Assembly: GCF_003576645.1 (NCBI RefSeq)
Contig: NC_044924.1
Coordinates: 1,139,490-1,203,489 of the forward strand
DNA: 64,000 nucleotides
Direction of reading: 5' to 3'
From: Ipomoea triloba
Lineage: Eukaryota; Streptophyta; Magnoliopsida; Solanales; Convolvulaceae
Under the pieces are notes generated by a model that was not told the origin of the DNA, made no database searches, and saw nothing but the letters and a program-made list of their open reading frames with translations. The translations under genes and the position numbers were made by a program. Positions 1 to 11,785 of the stretch are shown here, one piece after another. How positions within the stretch are numbered: the stretch's first letter is position 1; each line of letters begins with the position of its first letter.

Positions 1-496
1 NNNNNNNNNNNNNNNNNNNNNNNNNNNNNNNNNNNNNNNNNNNNNNNNNNNNNNNNNNNNNNNNNNNNNNNNNNNNNNNNNNNNNNNNNNNNNNNNNNNN
101 NNNNNNNNNNNNNNNNNNNNNNNNNNNNNNNNNNNNNNNNNNNNNNNNNNNNNNNNNNNNNNNNNNNNNNNNNNNNNNNNNNNNNNNNNNNNNNNNNNNN
201 NNNNNNNNNNNNNNNNNNNNNNNNNNNNNNNNNNNNNNNNNNNNNNNNNNNNNNNNNNNNNNNNNNNNNNNNNNNNNNNNNNNNNNNNNNNNNNNNNNNN
301 NNNNNNNNNNNNNNNNNNNNNNNNNNNNNNNNNNNNNNNNNNNNNNNNNNNNNNNNNNNNNNNNNNNNNNNNNNNNNNNNNNNNNNNNNNNNNNNNNNNN
401 NNNNNNNNNNNNNNNNNNNNNNNNNNNNNNNNNNNNNNNNNNNNNNNNNNNNNNNNNNNNNNNNNNNNNNNNNNNNNNNNNNNNNNNNNNNNNNNN
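1..496. other. Assembly gap (run of N)
   Basis: All bases are N. The first called bases are a run of about 27 A, so the gap edge sits on a homopolymer and sequence right at the edge should be treated with caution. Confidence 0.99.
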
Positions 497-594
497 AAAA
501 AAAAAAAAAAAAAAAAAAAAAAACTGTATTGTATCTAAAACTCTCCATGGCTTTTGAAGTAATGTCAAAGTTATAATATAACTTGTAAACGTGT

Positions 595-668
595 GGCCTA
601 TTAGCTCAGTTGGTTAGAGCGTCGTGCTAATAACGCGAAGGTCGCAGGTTCGAGACCTGCATGGGCCA
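595..668 (+). tRNA. tRNA-Ile(AAU): tRNA-Ile (anticodon AAU)
   Basis: A complete 74-nt cloverleaf can be folded by eye. The 7-bp acceptor stem pairs 595-601 with 661-667 (one G-T wobble), with discriminator A at 668. The D arm is 604-620, the anticodon stem 622-626 with 634-638, and the seven-base loop 627-633 places AAT at 629-631. The T arm carries the canonical GGTTCGAGACC loop. There is no intron, and CCA is not encoded, as expected for a nuclear eukaryotic tRNA. The A and B boxes are intact, so it is probably a functional Pol III gene decoding AUU and AUC. It is followed by ATTTAATTTTAG rather than an immediate long T run. Confidence 0.96.
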
Positions 669-2518
669 AATTTAATTTTAGTTTATTGTTACAGTTTGTG
701 ATGTTAGCTAGCACTCGGGGCATTCATAATGCACAAATAATGTAATAGTTGATATTGTAGGGCCAATTTATTTAGTTCACGGTCTGTCTATGATCTATAA
801 TGCATAAATCTAATGTTGCATAAGTCGGATCAAAACGCTTATATATATATGATGCATCTCCAAAAAAAAATGACCACCAATATAGTTGCTTAGTGCACTT
901 GAAAGTTGAAACATTATCCAACAACAGGAATATCATTATCCTCCACAGGTATGCACAGAACTAGACACTATATTCATTCACTTTAATCGGACGCAGCATC
1001 TCTGGAATGTTCGTTTGGTTGACAAACGACAACATAAGAATAATGCTGGCATGGCCAGTTTTTAGTGGCTGTCCATTTGCTGTAATGGTAAGGGCAACAT
1101 CTCCCATAATTCTTATTATAATACTAATATTTTTATACACGATGTCCAAAAATAGATGCCCAACATATTAAAATCTTAGAATTATTTAGATTTTAAATAT
1201 TTATATTATTATATAATACGGAGTAATAGTAATAATAATATAATTTTATAAATTTGATATTTATATTTTAGAAAATAACTTATATAGTACTCAAAATATA
1301 ATGCCTATATATTATTATCATTGAAGAAGATAAGAAAATATACGGCGGATCATAGATGTATATGCACGATAACAATAATAAGAAAATATAACGAAAGTTA
1401 TAATAGTAGGGATATTTTTAACAAAAATATTGATAGTAGGTGCAACTCTTATGGCATCATGTATAAAAAAAAAAATAACGAAAAAAAAGACATAAATTAA
1501 AAGTATAACATTCATTCACACTTATTAATTGTTACTTTTAAACTAGATTATTAAATAAATAAAAATTTATACAACATCGAAGAATAAAAATACTATCAAT
1601 TACTATAAACAAAACAACACTCAAAACGTTTTATTAAATACATTGATGAGTACTGGTTATCGTAATCTAAGATTAAATATTCGCATAGTTTAATGATAAT
1701 GTTGCAATGTCATTGTCTTAAACTTAACAATGATTTGAGTATATATACTGATATATACAATGACAAAATGGCACAGTCAATGGTCTTTTCGAAGTCCTGT
1801 TCTCAGGCAAAAACTTGTACTCCGTACTAATCTTGAAAATCTTTTCTTGTCCCACAGCAGTGGGATGTATTCGATGCGTGCCGGCAAATGAATAAACAAT
1901 TTGATACGAAGCATTGTTTATTGCTTGTTTTTATAAGTTTTCTTGATTTTGGAAAATTAATATCCCTTGTAAATTTTTAAAGTGATTAGATGTGACGGGA
2001 CTAATATCTTTTCTTTTAGAGAAAGTTTAGAATCACCATCAAAATGTGCATTGTGATTATGATCGACAAAGAACTATAATAAGGTAAAGTAACATAAATT
2101 GTCTATAGGTGAACGATAATAGACAGCTGTTACATGGAGTCAAACTTAGAACCGTATGATTACTAAGTCAATGTCAAACTAATTTGATTGTGTTATTATG
2201 AGACTGAAGTCAACCTGATAGTACGCAATGAGTAAATATTGCTCATATATAATAATTCAAAAATTACATGAGAAGTAAATCAATTTTTAATGTGACGGAA
2301 TTGATTAATAATATGTTAATAAAAATTGAACGCTTTCACTTTTTAATACAAAACTTGTGTTTCACTCATTCATTGATCCTGTTAAGCACGACTAATACTT
2401 TTTAAGAGTACTGTGGACATTTTCTAACTAACACATTTGTGTAAAAATGGGGATTTACCAAAATGGAAACGGACCAAAAAGGGAAACTATTTTGAACAAA
2501 ACAAACGGCGTCAGTGCG
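669..2518. other. Intergenic, AT-rich, no gene recognised
   Basis: This is non-coding sequence between the tRNA and the cyclophilin-40 promoter. Both strands contain only short open frames broken by stops. There is a strongly AT-rich patch at about 1180-1280 and two copies of the motif TACTCCGTA or its complement (near 1218 and 1818). No transposon ends were resolved. Confidence 0.7.
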
Positions 2519-2769
2519 TCAGCGTCACTAATCACTATGCGGGCTGTGCACGTTAGCACACGCGGCCTAAGTTAGAGACGAGCGCTGCCGCGGAAGTTGG
2601 GAGGGGCCTGGAAGTTCAAGTTTATATAAAGCGCGATGCATCGGTGCTAAGAACTCTCGAAGCCTCCGTAGCCTCAAGTTCTCAACAAGTCAAACAAACT
2701 TAGGGTTTATCACTCCCTCTAACTGATATATATAGATAGATAGATAGAGAGAGAGAGAGTTGATCGGAG
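2519..2769 (+). promoter_or_regulatory. Core promoter and 5' UTR of the cyclophilin-40 gene
   Basis: A GC-richer stretch precedes the coding start. It holds a good TATA box (TATATAAA at 2623-2630) about 140 bases upstream of the ATG, so transcription probably starts around 2655-2660. The leader contains a GATA/GA microsatellite at about 2734-2760 directly before the start codon. Several GAA and TTC blocks lie around 2608-2690 and could form heat-shock elements, but no perfect nGAAnnTTCnnGAA array was found. TATA position is read from sequence; the start site and heat-shock idea are inference. Confidence 0.55.
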
Positions 2770-5700
2770 ATGGCGAGGCCGCGGTGCTTTCTGGATATAA
2801 GCATCGGAGGGGAGCTGGAAGGGAGGATCGTGGTGGAGCTTTACAATGATGTGGTTCCGAAAACCGCCGAGAATTTCAGAGCTCTTTGCACCGGCGAGAA
2901 AGGCATTGGTCCTAACACCGGCGTTCCCCTCCATTACAAGGTAAATCTCGTATCTCTGTATTTCTGAATACCTATGTGTTTTTTTTAATCTATACGTACA
3001 TGTGTAGATACGTAAAATGAATGAGGGGTTGTTGTCTCATGCCTTGTGAATGGAAGTTCGGACTAGTTGTTGATTTGGTTCGGAAATTCATCTTCATAAA
3101 CAGATCATGACTGTTTGATTGCGATCATGTTTTCTACTACGATATAAAGGCGGGAAAGAGTGCAATTCTAATTTATAATAACTTGTACTTTGTTTTAATC
3201 ATTTGGAAGTGTGACCGGTTCTGCTTAGCGCTCTTTGTCCATATAGATGATTGATTTATTGTTCATGTTGAGATCAGTTAGATATTTCTACTGTGCACTT
3301 AATTGATAGTTTTTGCGAGTTTTTCCTTGACGTTAATGGAGTCTCCTCAGCCTTCTGCGAGTTTTTCCTTGACGTTAATGGAGTCTCCTCAGCCTTCGCC
3401 ATTGACTGTAACTTCAACTGAAGCTGCTCCTCAGCCTTCGCCATTGACTGTAACTTCAACTGAAGCTGGAAAACTTTTTCAGATCGATCTCCATATATAC
3501 TTGTTGTTCATGTTGAGATCAGTTAGATATTTCTACTGTGCACTTAATTGATAGTTTTTGCGAGTTTTTCCTTGACGTTAATGGAGTCTCCTCAGCCTTC
3601 GCCATTGACTGTAACTTCAACTGAAGCTGTAAAACTTTTTTCAGATCGATCTCCATATATACTGGTAAAATGAATTTTGGTATATTCTAGCACTAATCTA
3701 TTTTATCCTTGCAGGGAGTTCGTTTTCATCGTGTCATTAAGAGCTTCATGATTCAAGGAGGTGATATTTCTGCTGGGGATGGTACTGGAGGAGAATCCAT
3801 TTATGGACTAAAATTTGAGGATGAAAATTTTGAGTTGAAGCATGAGAGAAAGGGGATGTTATCCATGGCTAATTCTGGACCAAACACAAATGGATCTCAA
3901 TTTTTTATCACAACCACTCGCACTGCTCATCTTGATGGAAAGCATGTTGTATTTGGGAAGGTAATAAAGGGAATGGGAGTTGTTCGTTCTATCGAGCATG
4001 TCCAGACAGGTGAAAATGATTGCCCTACTGCCGATGTTATTATCGCTGATTGTGGAGAAATTCCAGAGGGAGCAGATGATGGAATTGCAAACTTTTTCAA
4101 TGATGGTGATATGTATCCTGATTGGCCAGCTGACCTTGCTGAAAATCACACAGAGCTCTCTTGGTGGGTGGCTGCTGTTGAGTCAATCAAGGCATTTGGT
4201 AATGAACATTTTAAGGTATTAATAACTAAGCAAACAATATTCAATTGTTGCACATTGTAACATTTGATTTCTTTTTATACTTGCTCTTTACTTTAGCATT
4301 AGTAATTTGAAAACTTTGCTTTTTCCAGAAGCAAGACTATAAGATGGCTCTTAGAAAGTATCGAAAAGCTTTGCGTTATTTGGATGTCTGTTGGGAAAAG
4401 GAAGGGATTGATGAAGGTAAAAGTAGTTGTGTTCCCTTACCTTTCAGATATGGAAAATTCTACCATAAAATTTAGGTATAATATCTTAGGAATACCAAAA
4501 GCTATTTTCCTGAAAAGGTATTAGTACCAAAATGAAAACATATTTTATCAACACTGAAAGTTGTTGCAACAAAAACTTTTGGTACAATATTTCAGATGTA
4601 CTATACAATTTCTCTAGTAATGCGGTTCAGACAATCTGATCACTTTATATAGATACTGTCTAACTAGCTGTTTTCCTTTATGCAGACAAGAGTGTGTATT
4701 TGAGAAAGATTAAGTCACAGATATTCAGTAACACTTCAGTAAGCTCCTTTACTTGTTGTTTGATCATTTTTACCTGTCTTGTACTGTCATAGTTGAGGCT
4801 GTAGCACTCATCAAGTGGGACCTTTTATTTTGATTCAAATGAAAATAATGTAGGGGCAATCAGTCATCTTGTTTTCGTGCTTTAACAGTTTGACTAACAG
4901 AACTAAGCCCCCTCCCCCTATACTTAAGTCAAAAAGGTTGATATTCACGCCTAAATGCCTTTTTTATGATTACACTTTTTACTTCAAATTCTTTTACTTC
5001 ACGTTTACAAATTTTCCGTTTTCACTTCCTTTAGTTATCAGCTTATGCTATGTTATTGAGTAAAACACTAACAGCTTAATGGGTTTTGAATCTTGAAATA
5101 TTCATTGAGTTCTTCCTATGACCACTATATACATATGACTTTTCTTTCTTCAGGCATGTAAACTGAAATTGGGAGATTTCAAGGGAGCACTCTTGGAAGC
5201 TGACTTTGCAATGCGTGATGGAGAGAACAATGCAAAAGCTCTGTTTCGCCAGGGTCAGGTTAGTTCTTTAATAAAGATGAATGTTAGATGTTATAGGTTT
5301 GTAATCTTAATTTACCTGCAATTTATGCTGTATTTTCCCTTCGGAGTGGGGGTGGCTTTGGTATATTATCTTCACATACAACTATTTATATACTTCTGAC
5401 AGGTCTAACAGTTCTGATCACTGACTTTATCAGGCACACATGGCTCTCAATGACATAGATGCTGCAGTTGAAAGTTTTAAGAAAGCACTTGAATTGGAGC
5501 CAAATGATGGTTAGTATCTCTTATTTTTCTATGATATGATCTTTTTTCCTTAATTTTTTGTATTCTAATCAGATGGCTTGAAATGAAGTTGTTGAATGCG
5601 TTGAGTTTTCCAAAATAGCTTCTAGATCCTCTGACTTGCCAATGGCTGGCTTCTTTCAGGTGGAATTAGAAAGGAACTTGCTGCTGCAAAGAAAAAGGTA

Positions 5701-5826
5701 AACATATGACCTTGAATTTGAGTTAAATAACAGGATATCCAAAATGCTAATGCACTTTATTTTATGTGATAGATTGCTGATAGACGTGATCAGGAGAAAA
5801 AAGCATGTGTTAAGATGTTCAAATAA
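2770..5826 (+). CDS. CYP40: Cyclophilin-40 peptidyl-prolyl isomerase with TPR domain (SQUINT type)
   Basis: Coding exons are 2770-2940, 3715-4215, 4329-4416, 4686-4738, 5154-5258, 5434-5509, 5660-5697 and 5773-5826, giving 361 residues, the usual CyP40 length. All introns are GT-AG. Residues 1 to about 172 form the cyclophilin domain ([39 protein letters not shown]). Three TPR units follow, including [33 protein letters not shown] and [15 protein letters not shown]. In the family, CyP40 is an Hsp90 co-chaperone; in Arabidopsis SQUINT supports ARGONAUTE1 loading and vegetative phase change. The position that is Trp in cyclosporin-sensitive cyclophilins is His here ([12 protein letters not shown]), as is typical of CyP40. 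The basic C-terminal tail after the last TPR is a common calmodulin-binding-like feature. Function is by homology. Confidence 0.95.
3259..3660 (+). repeat. Nested tandem repeats inside intron 1 of CYP40
   Basis: A 245-base unit beginning TTGTTCATGTTGAGATCAG at 3259 starts again at 3504. Inside the first unit two different 42-base tandem duplications sit side by side: one begins GCGAGTTTTTCC at 3315 and 3357, the other begins CCTCAGCCTTCGCC at 3387 and 3429. The second 245-base unit carries only one copy of each, so the 42-base duplications are either gains in unit 1 or losses in unit 2. Copies are nearly identical, indicating recent slippage or unequal exchange. The block happens to keep short frames open but is intronic. 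Confidence 0.9.
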
Positions 5827-6132
5827 CTTGAGGTAACTCTATTTTACATTTGGGCTTCTATTGACCATTTGACTTTCGCTCAGAGATTCTGACAATCAGA
5901 TGTGTCTTTGCTTTAGAACTGGTTCGTGTAACTTGAGTTTACAAATTCGTTACAATTTTATTTGCTGATATTCTCAGGAAACTGGCACAGGCTTATGTAC
6001 CTAAAATGGTTGAATGAGTTAGTTATAGTGCTACAGGTAAACACAATTTATTTCACTTTTTAGTTTTAACTTCTATTATATACATGTTTGGGTTATACTT
6101 ATTTGCAAATAAATAAAAATGAACATTTCTAT

Positions 6133-7316
6133 TGTGACAATTATATCCAAAATTTTAAATTTTGATAGAAGAAACTCAAATTTAGATACTAATTGGTAGA
6201 TATAATATCTAACATGTTTTTATATATGGAAAGTGTGTGTTTGAAAAAGAAGAATTTAATTTTGAACATTTAGTAGAGATAGGCATTTTTATATATTATG
6301 TTTTTTAAATGATGTTATATTGTAATTTTTTAAATAATTTGTGTGAACTCAAGAAAGTCAAGTTATTTGAAAATTGTAATTGTTGCAAAATACAAATATT
6401 TGATATTTAATTTGTTAAATTTTAAAACTTTTAATATAATTTTTATTAAATAATTTTTATTTTATGACAATTATTTATAAAAATTATATTAAAAGTTTTA
6501 AAATTTAACAAATGAAATATCAAATGATATAATTTGTAATATCAAGTATTTGTTAATATATCAAAATTTATAATAAAAATTTATATACTTAAAAATTATG
6601 TATAAAAATTATATTAAAAGTTTTAAAATTTAACAAATTAAATATCAAATTATATAATTTGTAATATAATTTTTAATATATCAAATATCAAATTTAATAT
6701 AAGTTTAAAATATCAAGTATGTGTATTTGTTATTGTATTTTTATTAAATATCAAATACAAATACTTACTATTTAATATAATAAAAATTATATTAATAACA
6801 ATTGGTGCAAAATACAAATATTTGATATTTAATTTGTTAAATTTTAAAACTTTTAATATAATTTTGTAGAAATGTTTGTTCATTTTATTTGATATTTCTC
6901 TGTCCCATTTTTCTAAAAATTTAATTTTTGGTGTTTAATAGTACTTTTAGTATAGTTTTTAAATATATAAATGTTGTATATTAATACTAAAGTTAAACTT
7001 ATGAAAAATTAAATTAAAAATAATTATAGTCAAATCTTGTTAACTAAGCACATAGCAAACATATAAAATGAGACAAAAGAAGTATTAGGTTTTTTTTTTG
7101 GGTATTAAATTATATGTTTGCTATGTGCTCGGTTAACATTAAATGATATTATATTGTAATTTTTAAATAATTTTTGTGTAACCTCAAGAAAGAGAAGGTA
7201 AAAATATACTCTGTAATTGTTACAAAATACAAATATTTGATATTTAATTTGTCAAATTTTAAACCTTTTAATATAATTTCTATACATTAAAAAAAAGTTT
7301 GGATATAATTGTCACA
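6133..7316. mobile_element. AT-rich non-autonomous element with perfect 19-bp inverted ends
   Basis: The sequence TGTGACAATTATATCCAAA at 6133-6151 recurs as its exact reverse complement at 7298-7316. Between them an AT-rich module (core ATATTTGATATTTAATTTG and AAACTTTTAATATAATT) occurs five times: direct near 6390, 6810 and 7225, inverted near 6484 and 6604. The whole 1.18-kb block therefore looks like a composite foldback or MITE-derived element, lying in the putative 3' UTR intron of CYP40. No coding capacity was seen, and target-site duplications were not established because the flanks are AT-rich. Confidence 0.6.
7039..7137. repeat. 99-bp hairpin (inverted repeat) insertion
   Basis: The left arm GTTAACTAAGCACATAGC and following bases pair with the right arm ending GCTATGTGCTCGGTTAAC; arms are about 28 bases with two mismatches around a 43-base centre. 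It lies inside the larger AT-rich element and may be a small MITE or solo foldback unit. The composition of the arms differs from the surrounding AT-only sequence. Confidence 0.7.
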
Positions 7317-7560
7317 AACATTTTTAAAAAAAGAAGGCTTTTAATATAATTTCTGCTGCTTTGTTAATTTGCTTTTACAGGTTCCTTGGAAGAATAATGG
7401 ATACCAGCTTGCAGAATTATAATTGTACAAAATTAATTCCTGGGCCAACTTGTGTTCTTATTCTATTTTCCACTGAATTCACCAAAGATTGTACGGTGGA
7501 CCGTACATTCAATCAGAAGACATAGCTCCCTTCATTCCCTTGCTTTGGTTTTGGTCTCGT

Positions 7561-8507
7561 ATAATTGCGAATAGTGTCCAAAGGAGTCGCGTGCTTTGAC
7601 CATTCATTACGGATGAACATTTTCTCAGTGTTTTAACTCGTTTCGGTTGGGGTTTTATTACACCATTTGAACAAAATATTAATACTTATAAAATGTTAAT
7701 CTAAGAAAATAATTAAATAAAAATATTTAAATATTTTAAAATGAATGAAATAAATCAACTTGTATTTGTTCGTTAAAATTTCTACATGGAAATTCATTGA
7801 TCAATGTAATTAATAAAATGTTAATCTATGAAAATAATTAAATAAAGTATTTAAAATATTATAAAATAAATGAAAACAAATCTACTTGTATTTCTTCGTT
7901 AAAATTTCTACATAAAAACTAATTTATTAATGTAATTAATAAAATGTTATTATAATAATTTTACTAAACATCCACCCACATAATTAATTTGTATTTTACT
8001 AATGTACTTTAATAAATAAATAGTTTATTTTTGTAAGAAAATATTTTTACAATAAAGATGTTACCGAAAAGATCCCATTTATATAAATTATAAAGAATGA
8101 GATATGCGCACCTGATGGCTGATCCGCATTGAGTTTATGAAGGTGAGCAAGTGTCCCGACTCCCGAGCCTTAGAAGTTAGAATTACCTCATGTAATGCTA
8201 ACAAAGACACTGTTGACAAGGCTCAAAGTCTTGGGAGTGAGGGGCGAGTTAGGCGTATTGAATTTACAATATAATAATGTGATAACAACATAGAATAAGG
8301 GATCGGATCACTAATTATAAAGTAAAACATCAGAGACAGATGGAAGCCAAATTGATCACACTTAATTGTAAATGGGTTTCTTGTAATGCCATCCAAATAC
8401 ATGCACAACTGAAAACCATTGAAAGCTGAAAAGTTGGAAGAATATTTCCCCAAAAAAACAAAAAGAAGAAAGCACTAGACTCAGATTTACCAATTCAGAA
8501 TTGTAGA
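7561..8507. other. Intergenic spacer between convergent CYP40 and ARMC6 genes
   Basis: AT-rich spacer. A roughly 110-base stretch with AAATGTTAATCTAAGAAAATAATT near 7690 is repeated in degenerate form near 7815. From about 8200 it probably includes the 3' UTR of the minus-strand ARMC6 gene. No coding sequence was recognised. Confidence 0.6.
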
Positions 8508-9535
8508 CTAAGAGTTGTAGTCATCAAGTCCAAGATCTCTTAGTGCATCAGTCGCAGCATCTTTGCAGCTTCTGTGGTTTGACTTAGCCTTCCTGATGAG
8601 CTTCTCAATACCATTGCCAAGCAAAAGTGCTCTGCAAAATTGAAACATAAGAATTCCAATAAAGCCTTAAGCAAATAAATTGGCCACAGAACCAATTATT
8701 TTCCTCATGTTGAACTTGTCCCACCTTCCCCTATTAGAAAGATATAAAACAGTTATTAAGGGGACAGACTTGCCTGTTCTCAGGATTTCTGACCACAAGA
8801 TTACGAATCATGAAACAAGCGCTCCTTTGCAGTTGCTCTGATTCAGGAAATCTATTCATGGCATGGATAGCAAGGTCACCGGCTCCAGCTTCAATAGCCC
8901 GAGCTGCTTTATCTGGGGATCTCAAGGATAGCACACAAATAATAGACATGATCTGTAACAAGTAAAGATTGATTACAACATGTCAAAATACTTGAAAGCA
9001 TTTAGCAATTAATTGAATTTTGTACTACTCCAATGTTTGGAAGTATGTGCCCATGTAAATCATTACCTCTTGAAGTACAGAAGGATCATCAGAAAATAGT
9101 GTTGAAATTTTAATAAGCCTTTCCATGCCTCTCTTCTCAACTATAGCACCCTTGTTTACATCACTTCCTGCCAACTAGACAAGTACAACAAATTAGGGTG
9201 TGTTTGGTTGGGGGGTTTTGGTATAGGGAATGGGTATGAAAGTGATTGCTAGTGTTTGGTTAATAGGTTTTGAGAATGCTACTATGGGTATGGAATACCC
9301 CATTAATGGGAAAACCCATACCCTTATTAAATAAGGGTTTCATTTCACTTCTTCATTTCTTCCCCAACTATTAATATTCATTCCCATTCCACCCAACTAC
9401 CAAACATGCTAAATACTTTCACCAAAACCCATTACCCTTACCAAGTATTTGATACCCATTCCGATTCCGATTCCCATGTGCGAACCAAACACACCCTTAG
9501 ATGAGCTTCAATGTTTCAAAATAATTTAACTGGCC

Positions 9536-9620
<85 letters not shown>

Positions 9621-11785
9621 TTAAAAACAAGAGTTTGAAAATATTTTCACAAGGCAACGAATACATACAAGCTTGATTGCATAATGAGAACACTCAAAAT
9701 GGTATACAGTTTCAAATGGAACAAAAGAGGGGTGGGTTCTTATTCACAAATTTCTGATCATATGCCCTGAGCAACTAATATGTTCACAAGAAGTTGTAAC
9801 CAAGCTTAGCACCTTAGATAACAAAGAACAGCAAGTTTTTGCTAAGGCATTGTTTCCCTGTTGACCACTTTCATCAATACAACAAAGAATTGCATCTATA
9901 CCACCAATATCAGCAACACCTCTGCATATTTCATCCTGAAAACAGAAGCAGGAGCAGATGGCAAATTAATAGCAACAATCCAATAGAATTTCTTGAAATA
10001 TCTTGAAAGACAATGAAAGTCATTCATGATTCATGCATAGAGCCAGAGGCGAGTTTCATGATGTAGTGATTACAGAAGCATGAGCTTACATTAACAGCAA
10101 TGGCTTTCAAAGCATTGCAGGCTGACATTAGACTGGGAGTCCTAATCCCTTGATTGAGAGATCCCACAAGTGCTTCAGCAATTCCAGTCTTTGCAAATCT
10201 TCGAGCATATCCAAAAACCTAAAATGGATAATGAATCTCAACAATTAAACAAACAAAATGAACTACTCTCACAATTTTATTCTATTTCTCCAGTTTCAGG
10301 ACCTATCCTGAAGGGTTGACTTCCAGCCACTTGTGTCTATAAAATGGAGTAAAAATCTTGCATAGAACTAGAAATATAGATGAGCATTCATTTTACTTAC
10401 TTGAGAAGCTACAACACGATTATCATCAGATGTTAACAGGACTCGTATAGCATCATATAAACAAGGAATGCTCCCACTGCTGTGTTCTCTTAGACACTGA
10501 ACAATGAGCTCATCAATTTTCAGGTCCATAAATGATGCTTTGAGAACCTCATTACCAGTTGCAGCTGCCGCAACAACAGAAAATCCATTATCCAAAATAT
10601 TTACATCCTCACTTTTATCCTTTAGGATACCAACAACTGCTTTTGGTCCACCACTCTCCCTAAACATTTCTGTGCTTTGAAGATCTGTGAATGGAAAAAA
10701 TCACAGGCACATGCACAAATTCAAGTGCATGAAAATCAGAACGCATCCAGATAGTTGGAGTAAGCTATATACAGGAATTTTTAGTTTTCTTAGGCCAAGA
10801 CAACTCAGATGCATAATTCCACAACAGTGAATGCCATACCAGTATGAGCTTCTAAATATAAGCATTAGGAGCAGTTCACTAAATATTCACTACAAATAAG
10901 CTATCAGCAACATACTGAATAATCAATGTTTCATAACATGAAAAGCAAGTCAAGTTATTTAGTTTTCTTAGGCCAAGACAACTCAGATGCATAATTCCAC
11001 AACAATGAATGCCATACCAGTATTAGCTTCTAACTATAAGCATTAGGAACAGTTCACTAAATATTCACTACAAATAAGCTATCAGCAACATACTGAATAA
11101 TCAATGTTTCATAACATGAAAAGCAAGTCAAGTTATTTCACTTTAGGAGAGATTATATCTAAAGTAGTACAGATAAAATTCACCAACGTAATCAGATCGA
11201 TCATTCAAAAGTGCGGTAGTACCAATTAATAACACAGTAATAAGTAATTTCATACCATGAAGTAGCGAAGCCAATGTCTTCAAAGAGGAAATCACGCCCT
11301 GATTGAACGCACTAGGAAGCTTCAAAAGTACGGAGGACACTAATTGCACTCCGCCATTCCTGGTAGCAATAGCCACATTACCTGATCCTTTACCAGTGCA
11401 CGAATCATTCAACCTATCCAACAATTCCACAATTTCCTTCAGAACACCATCGTTTTCGACTGAACTAGCCAACTTGAGATCCAGCTGCTTCAGTCTCTCG
11501 ATCGTTTGAATAACCGGATTGTCATTCACGGAACTCACTCCCGGGACGCAAGTCACTATGCCTATCGGATAGAAAAGGAGCTGTTATGAAATCTGTATCG
11601 CTTCGTTGGCGATAGTAAGAGGGAGAAAGTAAAATACCGGAGAGATCGACGCCTTGGAGGGTTAGTGTTTGGATTGCGTCTTCGAGAGCTTCGGTTGCGT
11701 CCATTCCGAGGTCCTCCATGTTCTCCTTCACCATTTCATCGAACGCTTCCTGTGATACTGTTCGCACCGCCTTCGGTGGTCCCAT
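8508..11785 (-). CDS. ARMC6: Armadillo repeat-containing protein 6 (ARMC6) homologue
   Basis: Eight exons read on the minus strand: 11785-11638, 11561-11256, 10684-10401, 10218-10090, 9935-9813, 9174-9067, 8952-8774 and 8631-8508, giving 466 residues. The N-terminus (ISQE/VSQEAFDEMVKENMEDLGM, then GVDLSGIV) matches the conserved start of ARMC6 proteins in animals and plants. The rest is a series of ARM helices (for example LVGSLNQGIRTPSLMSACNALKAI and QRSACFMIRNLVVRNPENR). ARMC6 is widely conserved but its function is poorly known; it is presumed to be a scaffold. The intron after exon 7 begins GC (AACAG/GCAAGT), and only this choice keeps the reading frame and the conserved C-terminus. Intron 2 contains a 178-bp tandem duplication, and intron 5 carries a MITE and a long TA run. 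Confidence 0.93.
9196..9496. mobile_element. Tourist-type MITE (PIF/Harbinger), copy 1
   Basis: A 301-bp element with terminal inverted repeats GGGTGTGTTTGGTT / AACCAAACACACCC, flanked by TTA on both sides (9193-9195 and 9497-9499). A 3-bp TTA/TAA duplication and this length are diagnostic of Tourist-like PIF/Harbinger MITEs. It lies in intron 5 of ARMC6. A second copy of identical length, in the opposite orientation, lies at 39490-39790. Confidence 0.93.
9538..9617. repeat. (TA)n microsatellite, about 40 units
   Basis: Uninterrupted TA dinucleotides in intron 5 of ARMC6, immediately after the Tourist MITE. The length is likely to be polymorphic and may be mis-assembled. Confidence 0.97.
10783..11138. 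repeat. 178-bp tandem duplication in ARMC6 intron 2
   Basis: Two adjacent copies, 10783-10960 and 10961-11138, each starting AGTTTTCTTAGGCC and ending AAGTCAAGTTATTT. They differ at only a handful of positions (for example ACAGTGAATG versus ACAATGAATG), so the duplication is recent. Confidence 0.92.

Larger units (their letters stand above)
5827..7560 (+). other. Probable 3' UTR of CYP40, possibly with two UTR introns
   Basis: After the stop codon the sequence keeps offering paired splice signals: a donor at 5833 (GAG/GTAACT), an acceptor ending at 5977 (TTCTCAG), a donor at 6037 (ACAG/GTAAAC) and an acceptor ending at 7380 (GCTTTTACAG). This suggests UTR exons of 5978-6036 and from 7381 on, separated by a 1.3-kb intron filled with AT-rich repeats. 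A transcript end somewhere after 7400 is plausible. Splice sites are visible; their use is inference. Confidence 0.4.

Noticed and set aside
3303..3551. 82-codon open frame with repeated [13 protein letters not shown]
   Set aside because: It lies inside CYP40 intron 1, consists of the 42-bp duplications, and the conserved protein joins exons 1 and 2 without it.
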